Shown piece after piece: positions 39,027 to 46,397 of a stretch of 64,000 bases of DNA (position 1 is the first letter of the stretch; each line of letters starts with the position of its first letter). The DNA comes from Robiginitomaculum sp. Its GTDB lineage: Bacteria; Pseudomonadota; Alphaproteobacteria; Caulobacterales; Maricaulaceae. Below the pieces are notes generated by a model. It did no database searches, was not told the DNA's origin, and saw nothing but the letters and a program-made list of their open reading frames with translations. A program made the position numbers and the translations under genes. The stretch spans positions 80,506 through 144,505 of the forward strand of contig NVWK01000012.1 of assembly GCA_002733605.1 (NCBI GenBank), read 5' to 3'.

Positions 39027-39647
39027 ATGACAAAAACTGAAATTCTTGATGATATTGAATATGTGACAGCGCTTGCAGTGGAAGGACGAAATGCTCCCTA
39101 TCTTGGCGGCAGAATAGGTCTGATGTGGGGTGTTTTATTATGTGTGACCTTGTTGATACACTGGGCCACCCTTACGGGCCACCTAGCGTTTCCGCAATCC
39201 TCGCTGGGCATATTATGGATAGTCTATGGGGTTGTCGGGTTTGTCCTCAGCGGCATTTTAAACCGTGGCACGCCTGCAAAACCGGGACAATCCTCCATGA
39301 ATAACAAAGTTGCAAATGCGCTCTGGGTCGGCAATGCCATTTTCCTGAGCATCTACGCCATGTCCGCTGGACTTAGCGCAGGATTCGGCGGCAATGACTT
39401 TATCATTATGGATACAATTCTACCGCTTGCCTTCGGATTATATGGGTTCATACATTATGTTTTAGCCCGCATCAGCGCTGAAAAATGGCAGTATGTTTCT
39501 TCAGCCGTCTCTCTTGGATTTGTACCCATCTGTCTGTTTTTGCAAGGTGAGGCCAACTTGTATCTTGCCTCGGTTGTAGGTATTATTGCGACAATTATCG
39601 TACCAAGCCTCCTCTATATCAAGCGTGAACCGCACGATGTGATCTAA
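39027..39647 (+). CDS. Six-segment integral membrane protein, unidentified
   Basis: 206 residues. A soluble N-terminus of about 30 residues ('ILDDIEYVTALAVEG') is followed by about six hydrophobic segments. No transporter or enzyme motif is recognised. CAGGAG precedes the ATG by 7 bases. The next gene, 2 bp downstream, is a small winged-helix regulator; such pairs of a membrane protein and an HTH_34 protein are frequent in Caulobacterales-like genomes, suggesting a membrane-linked sensory or stress unit. Function unknown. Confidence 0.75.
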   Translation: MTKTEILDDIEYVTALAVEGRNAPYLGGRIGLMWGVLLCVTLLIHWATLTGHLAFPQSSLGILWIVYGVVGFVLSGILNRGTPAKPGQSSMNNKVANALWVGNAIFLSIYAMSAGLSAGFGGNDFIIMDTILPLAFGLYGFIHYVLARISAEKWQYVSSAVSLGFVPICLFLQGEANLYLASVVGIIATIIVPSLLYIKREPHDVI

Positions 39648-39649
39648 CC

Positions 39650-39943
39650 ATGAGCGCTTCAATCAAAAACATAAATGACATTATACACGGGCGTTTGCGG
39701 CTCGGTGTGATGGCCTACCTCTCCACGGCGAGCCCCGTCAGTTTTCCAGAACTGCTTAAAGTGACCGAGGCAACCAATGGTAATCTGTCCACACATCTGA
39801 CCAAGCTCGAAACGGCCGGCTTTATCCATCAAGAGAAAGGCTATAAAGGCAAGCGCCCGCAAACTCTTGTGCACCTGACCGATGAAGGGCGTAGCGCCTG
39901 GATTGAATATCTGAAAGCCATGCGGCTCATGCTGGATATCTGA
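39650..39943 (+). CDS. Winged-helix DNA-binding protein (HTH_34-like)
   Basis: 97 residues, essentially a single winged helix: 'GRLRLGVMAYLSTASPVSF', recognition helix 'TNGNLSTHLTKLETAGFI', wing 'KGYKGKRPQTLVHLTDEG', and a C-terminal dimerising helix. Resembles the MarR/PadR-like HTH_34 group, with no effector domain. Starts 2 bp after the membrane protein and is followed by a strong terminator, so the two form a closed bicistronic unit. Confidence 0.82.
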   Translation: MSASIKNINDIIHGRLRLGVMAYLSTASPVSFPELLKVTEATNGNLSTHLTKLETAGFIHQEKGYKGKRPQTLVHLTDEGRSAWIEYLKAMRLMLDI

Positions 39944-39972
39944 CATCTTCCCGTAGATGTTCAGCCAACTCG

Positions 39973-40000
39973 ATCCCCGGCCATGTGTCGGGGATTTTTT
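39973..40000 (+). terminator. Rho-independent terminator after the HTH_34 gene
   Basis: ATCCCCG, 9-nt loop, CGGGGAT, then a run of six T. It sits 29 bp after the stop codon. Confidence 0.85.
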
Positions 40001-40036
40001 CTATATGCTTTTTCTATATGCCGCCTTTCTATATGC
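39998..40036. repeat. Triple direct repeat TTTCTATATGC
   Basis: Exact copies of the 11-mer TTTCTATATGC start at 39998, 40011 and 40026 (spacing 13 and 15 bp), directly after the terminator and about 80-120 bp upstream of the PhnA-like gene. Could be a regulator site or replication slippage product. Confidence 0.6.
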
Positions 40037-40117
40037 TTGGGTTCAATTATTGATAGTATTCACGTACGAAGCGAGGTATGGCGGTCTTTCATATTCATAC
40101 TCTGAAGCGAGACCCGA

Positions 40118-40696
40118 ATGTCCATTGCCCCTGCCCTTTTAGAACGTGCAAACAGTGTGTGTGAGCTTTGTGCCGCGGCGGATACACTTGAGGCGTATGA
40201 TGTCGGGCCGGAGGACAATGCGCCCCCGGAAAACACCATCCTTATATGTGCGAGTTGTAAAACCCAGAGCGAAGGACAGGCCTCTCTTGATTCCGAACAC
40301 TGGAAAGCTTTGAGCGACAGCATGTGGAGCCAAGTTCCAGCCGTGCAAGTTCTGGCGTGGCGGATGTTAAACCAGTTGTCTGGTGAAAGCTGGGCGAGTG
40401 AGCTTCTCGACATGATGTATCTAGAAGACGAGGTCAAATTATGGGCCGAAGCAGGACTGGCGGCCCAGAGCGCAAATTCGGACACACCAACCCGCGATAG
40501 TAATGGTACCGAGCTAAAAGACGGCGACACAGTCACCATAATCAAAGACCTTGTGGTCAAAGGTGCCGGATTTACCGCCAAACGCGGCACGGCGGTGCGT
40601 AATATCTCTTTGACGGATAATCCTGAACATATTGAAGGTCGGGTCAATGGCACACGGATTGTGCTGGTCAGTGCATTTTTGAAGAAGTCGGTTTAA
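40118..40696 (+). CDS. PhnA/YjdM-family protein
   Basis: 192 residues. N-terminal zinc-ribbon-like part with 'VCELCAAADTLEAYDV' and 'ILICASCKTQ' (two CxxC pairs), a helical middle, and a C-terminal PhnA domain from about residue 128 ('SNGTELKDGDTVTIIKDLVV', 'RVNGTRIVLVSAFLKKS'). Named after the E. coli phn locus but not required for phosphonate use; the biochemical role is uncertain, so a symbol is withheld. No strong ribosome site before the ATG. Confidence 0.88.
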   Translation: MSIAPALLERANSVCELCAAADTLEAYDVGPEDNAPPENTILICASCKTQSEGQASLDSEHWKALSDSMWSQVPAVQVLAWRMLNQLSGESWASELLDMMYLEDEVKLWAEAGLAAQSANSDTPTRDSNGTELKDGDTVTIIKDLVVKGAGFTAKRGTAVRNISLTDNPEHIEGRVNGTRIVLVSAFLKKSV

Positions 40697-40704
40697 GCAC
40701 ACAC

Positions 40705-41394
40705 ATGGAAATTTACGGCCAAACGTCCAAATCAATTCCCCAGAAGATCACTGTCACGATCATTGAAATTTTCCTCATAGGATTGTCGGCATGGATAATG
40801 ATGGGAAACGGTCAAAACTTCGTTGCCAATCTCATCGGCTTTGATCTTCCCGCAAGCATTCCGGCAAGGCGGTGGGTGATACTGACTTTCTCCATCATGG
40901 TGTTAATCCGCATGGCCATAATGATGTTCAAATTTTTGCACCGCCGCATGCCTTGGTCGGAAACGCTGGCTGTTCCGGGTGCCTTCGCGATCTATTATGT
41001 TGGGTTTGCGCTATTATGCCTGCCTGCGTCCCGATCCTTGGGCCTGTTTGACTTCGTTGGTATTGGAATTTTCATACTCGGCTCGTGGTTCAATACATGG
41101 TCGGAATATCAACGCCATACTTTCAAGAAAGATGGCACGAATAAAGGTAAATTATATACACAAGGCCTGTTCGGCACCTCCATGCATATCAATTATTTCG
41201 GAGATGTGCTTTGGGTATCGGCCTACGCAATCCTGACCCAAAACCTATGGGCATGCCTCATCCCCGTGATGCTGTTTTGCATGTTTGCGTTCTATAACAT
41301 TCCACAACTTGATAAATATCTGGCAGGGAAATACGGAGACGATTTCCAACACTACGCGGCCACGACCAAAAAATTTGTACCATTTATTTGGTAG
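40705..41394 (+). CDS. DUF1295/isoprenylcysteine methyltransferase-like membrane protein
   Basis: 229 residues with five or six membrane segments. The C-terminal region 'LGSWFNTWSEYQRHTFKKD', 'GLFGTSMHINYFGDVLWVSA' and 'DKYLAGKYGDDFQHYAATTK' resembles the steroid 5-alpha-reductase/ICMT superfamily, where such residues bind SAM or NADPH cofactor. The normal 'HP.Y' motif reads 'HINYFGD'. Likely a lipid- or small-molecule-modifying membrane enzyme. Lies 8 bp after the PhnA-like gene. Confidence 0.75.
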   Translation: MEIYGQTSKSIPQKITVTIIEIFLIGLSAWIMMGNGQNFVANLIGFDLPASIPARRWVILTFSIMVLIRMAIMMFKFLHRRMPWSETLAVPGAFAIYYVGFALLCLPASRSLGLFDFVGIGIFILGSWFNTWSEYQRHTFKKDGTNKGKLYTQGLFGTSMHINYFGDVLWVSAYAILTQNLWACLIPVMLFCMFAFYNIPQLDKYLAGKYGDDFQHYAATTKKFVPFIW

Positions 41395-41440
41395 CTGGCT
41401 TATTCTTCCTCACGTTGAGCGCCTCCTTTTCCCACCCGCA

Positions 41441-41544
41441 CATCCCTGCGCAGGCAGGGGCCTATTGCGGTGTTGGCAAATTAAGTTTGGGTTTTTTACA
41501 TCTATTTGGAAATATCTCAGTGGATCCCTGCCTGCGCAGGGATG
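41441..41544. repeat. REP-like inverted pair (BIME-type) between convergent genes
   Basis: CATCCCTGCGCAGGCAGGG (41441-41459) and its exact 19-bp reverse complement (41526-41544) bracket 66 bp. Each copy is itself a hairpin (ATCCCTGC/GCAGGGAT). The core GGATCCC-GCCTGCGC-GGGATGA type is recalled as a dispersed palindrome in alphaproteobacteria. Being between convergent genes it may also terminate both. Confidence 0.75.
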
Positions 41545-41595
41545 AGCGGGGTGCTGGGGTAGTTTTAGATAGTGGGTGGGGAGGAAAACCCCAGC

Positions 41596-42981
41596 CTACA
41601 TCTGCATTGCCCATTTTTCCACGTCCATACAGGCCTGACGGACGGCTTCGGAACAAGTTGGATGGGCGTGACAGGTACGCGCGATATCCTCAGAGGCCGC
41701 GCGGAATTCCATGGCCAGAGCGACTTCACCAATCATTTCGCCAACGCCTGCACCGATCATATGGGCACCAAGGATTTCGTCGGTTTCGGCGTGGGCCAGA
41801 ATTTTGACGAAGCCATCGGTTTCGTGGTTTGCGCGGGCGCGGGAATTGGCGGCAAACGGGAATTTACCGACTTTGAACGGGATGCCTGCTTCTTTAAGCT
41901 GCTCGGTGGTTTTACCGACACAGGCGATTTCCGGCTTGGTATAGACTACGCCCGGGATGACATCGTAATTTACATGGCCGGCCTTGCCAGCAATCAATTC
42001 GGCCACAGCCACGCCTTCATCTTCGGCCTTGTGGGCGAGCATTGGCCCGTGGGTACAATCGCCTACGGCCCAGATACCGGCCACATTGGTTTTGAAATGA
42101 TCGGTTTCAACGAAGCCGCGCTGATCCGTCGTAACACCTACAGTCTCCAGTCCAAGGCCATCCGTGTATGGACGGCGGCCAATGCAGACGAGCACTATGT
42201 CGGTCTCGAACTCTTTGGGTTTACCGCCAGCGGCAGCTTCGGTTGTGACAATCACACCGGACTTGCTCTTGGTGACGCCGGTGACTTTACGGCCCAGTTC
42301 AAACTTTACTTTTTGTTTCTTGAAAATGCGGGTGGCCTGCTTTTGAACCTCCCCGTCCATACCCGGCAGGATGTGATCCAGATATTCAACCACGGTCAGC
42401 TCTGCCCCCAGACGCCGCCAAACGGAGCCAAGCTCCAAGCCGATAACCCCTGCTCCAATCACCAGCATTTTACTCGGCACTTTAGACAACTCAAGCGCGC
42501 CAGTGGAGGAGACAATCTGCTTTTCGTCAATGTCGACGCCCGGCAAGGTCGCCACTTCGGAACCGGTGGCAATAACTATGTTTTTGGTCTTGAGGGTCTT
42601 CCCGTCGATTTCGACCGTGTTGGCATCGACAATTTTACCGAAGCCGTTGATGTGCTCGACCTTGTTTTTCTTGAACAAAAACGCAATGCCCTGCGTGAGA
42701 CCATCTACAGTTTGTTCCTTGGCGCCCATCATGGTTTTTAGATCAAGCTCGACTGTGGCCTTGATGCCCATACCGGCGAAATCGTTTTGGGCGGTTTCGT
42801 ACATTTCAGACGCATGTAACAAGGCTTTGGACGGAATACAGCCAACGTTTAAACAGGTGCCGCCAAGGGTTTTACGGCCCTCGATACAGGCGACTTTCAG
42901 GCCCAATTGTCCGGCGCGAATGGCGCAGTTATAGCCACCAGGGCCACCACCGATTACAAGAATATCATAGGTTTCAGACAT
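41596..42981 (-). CDS. lpdA: Dihydrolipoyl dehydrogenase (E3)
   Basis: 461 residues. FAD/NAD oxidoreductase that reoxidises dihydrolipoyl groups of the 2-oxoglutarate (and possibly pyruvate) dehydrogenase complex. FAD motif 'LVIGGGPGGYNCAIRAGQLG', redox disulfide 'GGTCLNVGCIPSKALLH', NAD motif 'VIGAGVIGLELGSVWRRLGA', and active-site 'HAHPTCSEA' at the C-terminus. Belongs with sucAB but is separated from them by about 3.4 kb of accessory genes. The 389-residue plus-strand ORF over it is a shadow. Confidence 0.97.
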   Translation of the reverse strand: MSETYDILVIGGGPGGYNCAIRAGQLGLKVACIEGRKTLGGTCLNVGCIPSKALLHASEMYETAQNDFAGMGIKATVELDLKTMMGAKEQTVDGLTQGIAFLFKKNKVEHINGFGKIVDANTVEIDGKTLKTKNIVIATGSEVATLPGVDIDEKQIVSSTGALELSKVPSKMLVIGAGVIGLELGSVWRRLGAELTVVEYLDHILPGMDGEVQKQATRIFKKQKVKFELGRKVTGVTKSKSGVIVTTEAAAGGKPKEFETDIVLVCIGRRPYTDGLGLETVGVTTDQRGFVETDHFKTNVAGIWAVGDCTHGPMLAHKAEDEGVAVAELIAGKAGHVNYDVIPGVVYTKPEIACVGKTTEQLKEAGIPFKVGKFPFAANSRARANHETDGFVKILAHAETDEILGAHMIGAGVGEMIGEVALAMEFRAASEDIARTCHAHPTCSEAVRQACMDVEKWAMQM

Positions 42982-43061
42982 AAGGAGACTCGCTATTTTC
43001 TGCGTTAATACACCTGCAAACTGCCCCTCCTGATCGTGTGCGTCAAGCGCGGATTACGGGC

Positions 43062-43613
43062 TTAATCATGATTTGGCAGGCGCTCCAGAATTTGTACATA
43101 CATGCGGTCAATGCGGGTGCGTCTCTCGGCGCTTACCGGTGTGTATATTTGCTGAAACCCGACAAGATATGCGTAATTCATCACGGCCAGATCAATGGCC
43201 TGCTGAGACGATATGTTTTTTGCCTGTTGCAAAAGGCTCGCTACATATTCAACCCGCCTTTTATCTACCCGCTTAATGGCCCTTTCCACCTGTGCGTCTG
43301 CCCCCGCCCAGCGGCGTAAAGCGCGTTCGACCCCCATATCCGTTTCCATCGTAATTTTATTAAGTGCGGTCAAGCGGGCAACGGGGTCCTCCTCCCTGTC
43401 GGCTTGGGCGATAACGTTTTGTGTGAGGGTTTGCTCCCAGCGGGCCAAAAGTGTGGATACAAAGTCCTCGCGGTCTTTGAAGTGATGGTAAAACGATCCT
43501 TTTGTCCGACCAGCAGCCGTGCACAACCCGTCTATACGAATGGCAATGGGGCCCTCTTGAGCTAATCGTTTTAGCCCTAAATCAAGCCAGTCTATTTTCG
43601 AAAACCGCGTCAT
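43062..43613 (-). CDS. TetR-family transcriptional regulator
   Basis: 183 residues. N-terminal TetR helix-turn-helix: 'WLDLGLKRLAQEGPIAIRID' then 'LCTAAGRTKGSFYHHFKDRE'. C-terminal all-helical ligand domain without recognisable ligand residues. ATG 43613 is preceded by GGGATTGTG; GTG 43616 is the track start. Follows the membrane-protein gene by 66 bp on the same strand; the palindrome at 44142-44160 before that gene is the probable target. Confidence 0.88.
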   Translation of the reverse strand: MTRFSKIDWLDLGLKRLAQEGPIAIRIDGLCTAAGRTKGSFYHHFKDREDFVSTLLARWEQTLTQNVIAQADREEDPVARLTALNKITMETDMGVERALRRWAGADAQVERAIKRVDKRRVEYVASLLQQAKNISSQQAIDLAVMNYAYLVGFQQIYTPVSAERRTRIDRMYVQILERLPNHD

Positions 43614-43679
43614 CACAATCCCGTCTGCCTGATACTGTTACAGATACATATGGTATCCATTTCGGGAAATACCAGATGT

Positions 43680-44114
43680 TCATAGATAATACGCCCCAAC
43701 ACCAATTGCGAACAATGTTGTGGCAAGACTTGCACCCCAAAATGGGATATTGAACCAGAATAAATGGGCCATAACGCTGTACGCCGCCCCTGTCCCCACT
43801 AAAATAACGGCCAAAACCGGATGGAACAAAATCGAGGGTGCAATAAAGCTCAGGCACATATAAATGGCCGCGAAAATAAGGATGCCCACACTATGGCTCA
43901 TGTGAAATCCCATATAAGACCGCCAAAAACTATTGGCATTCGCAGCCGGGTTACGCACCAATTTCACATGTGTGTTTTGCAAGAGCGGTAATACGTTTTT
44001 GTCATGGGCGACAAAGTATCGCGGGCGTTTTAAATCTGCGAATGTGTATTTTAGATGCAAAGCCCCCAAAACGGCCAAAATCAACAGCCCAATGCGAATA
44101 CAAAGTATTTCCAT
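43680..44114 (-). CDS. Small four-segment membrane protein, unidentified
   Basis: 144 residues. N-terminal hydrophobic helix, a soluble stretch with 'YTFADLKRPRYFVAHDK', then 'WRSYMGFHMSHSVGILIFA' and two more hydrophobic segments. The His/Ser-containing 'GFHMSHS' is reminiscent of the LIC_13387-type membrane family, but this is recalled loosely. ATG 44114 has GAGG 6 bases upstream; the track start (GTG 44126) is less likely. Co-transcribed with the tetR gene, under a TetR-like operator. Confidence 0.7.
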   Translation of the reverse strand: MEILCIRIGLLILAVLGALHLKYTFADLKRPRYFVAHDKNVLPLLQNTHVKLVRNPAANANSFWRSYMGFHMSHSVGILIFAAIYMCLSFIAPSILFHPVLAVILVGTGAAYSVMAHLFWFNIPFWGASLATTLFAIGVGAYYL

Positions 44115-44138
44115 CATCAACCTCACTTTCCGCTTTAG

Positions 44139-44166
44139 TACATACCATACTATATGGTATTGTCAA
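44139..44166 (-). promoter_or_regulatory. Promoter with palindromic operator for the membrane protein-tetR pair
   Basis: On the minus strand: TTGACA (44161-44166), 16-bp spacer, TATGTA (44139-44144). The spacer holds ATACCAT-ATAGT-ATGGTAT (44142-44160), perfect 7-bp arms, which touches the -35 and covers the -10. A bound repressor would block polymerase directly. Confidence 0.75.
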
Positions 44167-44206
44167 TATAGAGAGCAAGAACACCTATTGGTAGGTATAA
44201 AAAAGC

Positions 44207-44656
44207 TTATTTCAACCAGTTCTTTGCCGCACTGAAGCGGGCGAAAATAATGAGCAGAATGGAAATGATCGGGATCAGAACCGGCATAACCAATTGCCCT
44301 GCCCCAAAAGAGCTACCTATCTTTAGAAACCCCCACCAATGTATTTGCTGGATGATGACGCCGAGCAAAGACAGATTTAGCACCCGAATGGCCAAGCGTT
44401 TTCTCAATACAAGCAGTAGGCAACCAAGGGCTCCGCAAAACACAGCGACAGCAAAGGCCGCTGTCGCCCAAGCTGCAGGTGCGGCGTCATATCCGGCTTG
44501 TGCGGCTTGAGCGGCTTCAGACATTTTAGCAATGGCCTCTTCGCTCATATTCATCTGTCTGAAGAACTCCATTAGCCCCATTAGGTTCCACAACAAAGCG
44601 ACTACGCTCACAACCCAAAACCAGATCGGCGGTTTATTTTCATTTATTTCAGACAT
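44207..44656 (-). CDS. Four-segment membrane protein, unidentified
   Basis: 149 residues with four hydrophobic segments ('FWVVSVVALLWNLMGLMEFF', a second around 'TAAFAVAVFCGALGCLLLVL', a third around 'LLGVIIQQIHWWGFL', a fourth near the end) and an Ala-rich amphipathic loop between the first two. GGGGGA lies 6 bases before the ATG. No enzymatic motif. It is on the same strand as the TetR pair and precedes its promoter; it may have its own transcript. Function unknown. Confidence 0.7.
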   Translation of the reverse strand: MSEINENKPPIWFWVVSVVALLWNLMGLMEFFRQMNMSEEAIAKMSEAAQAAQAGYDAAPAAWATAAFAVAVFCGALGCLLLVLRKRLAIRVLNLSLLGVIIQQIHWWGFLKIGSSFGAGQLVMPVLIPIISILLIIFARFSAAKNWLK

Positions 44657-44759
44657 TATGTCCCCCTTATTTAGTATCTTTTTTATTTACTTTTTTTGTT
44701 TTCTGGCGCGGAGAAATAGCATATTCGCGCGTGTTTTGGAAGGAAAACCAAGCAAACTT

Positions 44760-44800
44760 GTTTAATATTGAACTATGTGCTATATAGTTCAATATTAAAC
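44760..44800. promoter_or_regulatory. Operator: 17-bp perfect inverted repeat before the nitroreductase-MarR pair
   Basis: GTTTAATATTGAACTAT (44760-44776), 7-bp spacer, ATAGTTCAATATTAAAC (44784-44800). It contains a plausible promoter TTGAAC-N17-AATATT and ends 14 bp before the start codon. Each arm also holds a near-palindromic TTTAATATTGAA half, so two MarR dimers could bind. Confidence 0.8.
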
Positions 44801-44814
44801 TAATGGAGATAGAT

Positions 44815-45951
44815 ATGCGTAGAAGACAATTTTTGAAAATTGCAGGTGGATCGGCAGCACTTACCGGTGGGGCTGGTTGTGTTTATGCCGCCCCAACGGC
44901 CAAATCCGCGCGCGCAGCCTGGGAGAGCGCAGGCGCATATACTGACCCGATGCGGTTCGCTTTGTCCTACGCCATTCTTGCGCCTAATCCGCACAACCGC
45001 CAACCGTGGCAAATCGAACTTAAGAGCGAGCATGAGGCCATATTGTATTGTGATCCGGAACGGCACCTCCCCGACACAGATCCGTTTGATCGGCAAATCA
45101 CTATAGGGCTGGGGTGTTTTCTGGAAGTGTTCGCACTGGCGGCGGCCCATAAAGGGTATAGCGCACAATTCGAATATTTCCCGCAGGGTGCCAGTATGCC
45201 GCTGCTAGATGCCCGTCCTGTCGCTCGTTTATTGTTGAAGCCGGACACAGCGGCGAACCCGGATTTATTTCCCTACATCCCCTTTCGCAAAACGGATCGT
45301 AGCCCCTATTCCAACCGCGTTCCCGCAATACAAGATTTAGAGAGCGTACAACGCGCTGGCGGGATTATGGCAAATGTATCATCAGAAAAAAACACGGTAC
45401 AAACTCTGAAACCCATATGTATTGCGGCCCTTCGAACTGAATTTGGCACACCGCACACATATCAGGAATCTGTCGATCTAATGCGTATTGGCCGTGCGCA
45501 AGTCCGGAGAAACCCGGACGGAATTTCTATTGAAGGCCCGATGGTCGAACTGCTTAAAATCGGGGGCGTTCTTTCCAAAAAGGCTCTACAAAACCCGCAG
45601 AGCACCGCCTTTCGACAAGGGTTGCAAATAGGGCTGGACGGGATCGAAAACTCTCCCGCCTTTGTCTGGATAATCAGTCCAGACAATACGCGCACGGATC
45701 AAATCGCAAGCGGGCGGGCCTATGTGCGCGCTAATCTGCAAGCGAGCGCACTTGGCTTGTCCATGCAACCCTTAAGCCAAGCCTTGCAGGAATATTCCGA
45801 AATGGCGCCCCACTATCAAGCCATATATGAAGCTCTTGGTATAAAAACTCCAAACTGTCTACAAATGCTGGCGCGGATAGGGTATGGTCAGAAAAAGGGA
45901 CGGGCTCCACGTTGGCCATTAGACACACGGATATATCCTTATGCAGAATGA
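44815..45951 (+). CDS. Tat-exported Acg-like nitroreductase-family protein
   Basis: 378 residues. ATG 44815 (GGAG 6 bases upstream) rather than the track start gives 'MRRRQFLKIAGGSAALTGGAG', a twin-arginine signal. The nitroreductase/Acg fold is seen in 'AILAPNPHNRQPWQIEL' (FMN-binding region), 'FDRQITIGLGCFLE', 'PFRKTDRSPYS' and 'RANLQASALGLSMQPLSQAL'. Mycobacterial Acg binds FMN but does not reduce nitro groups. A folded cofactor-bearing periplasmic enzyme is inferred from the Tat signal. The MarR gene overlaps its 3' end by 11 bp. Confidence 0.85.
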   Translation: MRRRQFLKIAGGSAALTGGAGCVYAAPTAKSARAAWESAGAYTDPMRFALSYAILAPNPHNRQPWQIELKSEHEAILYCDPERHLPDTDPFDRQITIGLGCFLEVFALAAAHKGYSAQFEYFPQGASMPLLDARPVARLLLKPDTAANPDLFPYIPFRKTDRSPYSNRVPAIQDLESVQRAGGIMANVSSEKNTVQTLKPICIAALRTEFGTPHTYQESVDLMRIGRAQVRRNPDGISIEGPMVELLKIGGVLSKKALQNPQSTAFRQGLQIGLDGIENSPAFVWIISPDNTRTDQIASGRAYVRANLQASALGLSMQPLSQALQEYSEMAPHYQAIYEALGIKTPNCLQMLARIGYGQKKGRAPRWPLDTRIYPYAE

Positions 45952-46384
45952 TGCCCGACTTCTATTCCAAACATTTACAGAAATCGGAATCATCAACCAG
46001 TTGGCCCGTGCAGAGCTAAAGCAAGCACTTCCCGAGGGCATGAGTAATGCGCAATTTGAGACGCTCACCCATCTTAACCGGGTTGATGGCCCGCATGGCC
46101 CGAGCCAAATGGCCACGGCTTTCCAAGTCACGAAAGGGGCAATGACGCATACGCTCGGGCTATTACAAAAAAACGGCTGGGTCCGCGTTGAAACCCATCC
46201 CACGGATGGGCGCGGGAAGACAGTCGAGATTACCAAATCTGGTCAGGCAAAATACCAAGAGGCCCAGCAGACACTCTATGCTCTCATGGGCGAGTTGCTT
46301 GCCTTCACATCGGATATGGATTTGGAAACCCTGAACCTAAATCTGGAAAAAATCCGCGTGTTTATGGACGCGGCCAGAGATTGA
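45941..46384 (+). CDS. MarR-family transcriptional regulator
   Basis: 147 residues. Winged helix 'MSNAQFETLTHLNR', 'QMATAFQVTKGAMTHTLGLL', wing 'RVETHPTDGRGKTVEITKSG', and long C-terminal dimer helices. No Cys for redox sensing near the N-terminus. Overlaps the nitroreductase gene by 11 bp, so both are made together; the long palindrome upstream of that gene is the probable autoregulatory site. Ends 13 bp from convergent sucB. Confidence 0.88.
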   Translation: MQNDARLLFQTFTEIGIINQLARAELKQALPEGMSNAQFETLTHLNRVDGPHGPSQMATAFQVTKGAMTHTLGLLQKNGWVRVETHPTDGRGKTVEITKSGQAKYQEAQQTLYALMGELLAFTSDMDLETLNLNLEKIRVFMDAARD

Positions 46385-46397
46385 CGGGCGCCCTTCT

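Noticed and set aside
39957-40142. Plus-strand ORF of 61 residues across the terminator
   Set aside because: It begins before the terminator hairpin, runs through the CTATATGC repeats and overlaps the PhnA-like start; no ribosome site.
41572-42741. Plus-strand ORF of 389 residues opposite lpdA
   Set aside because: lpdA has complete FAD, NAD and disulfide motifs across the same DNA; this ORF has no recognisable domain or ribosome site.
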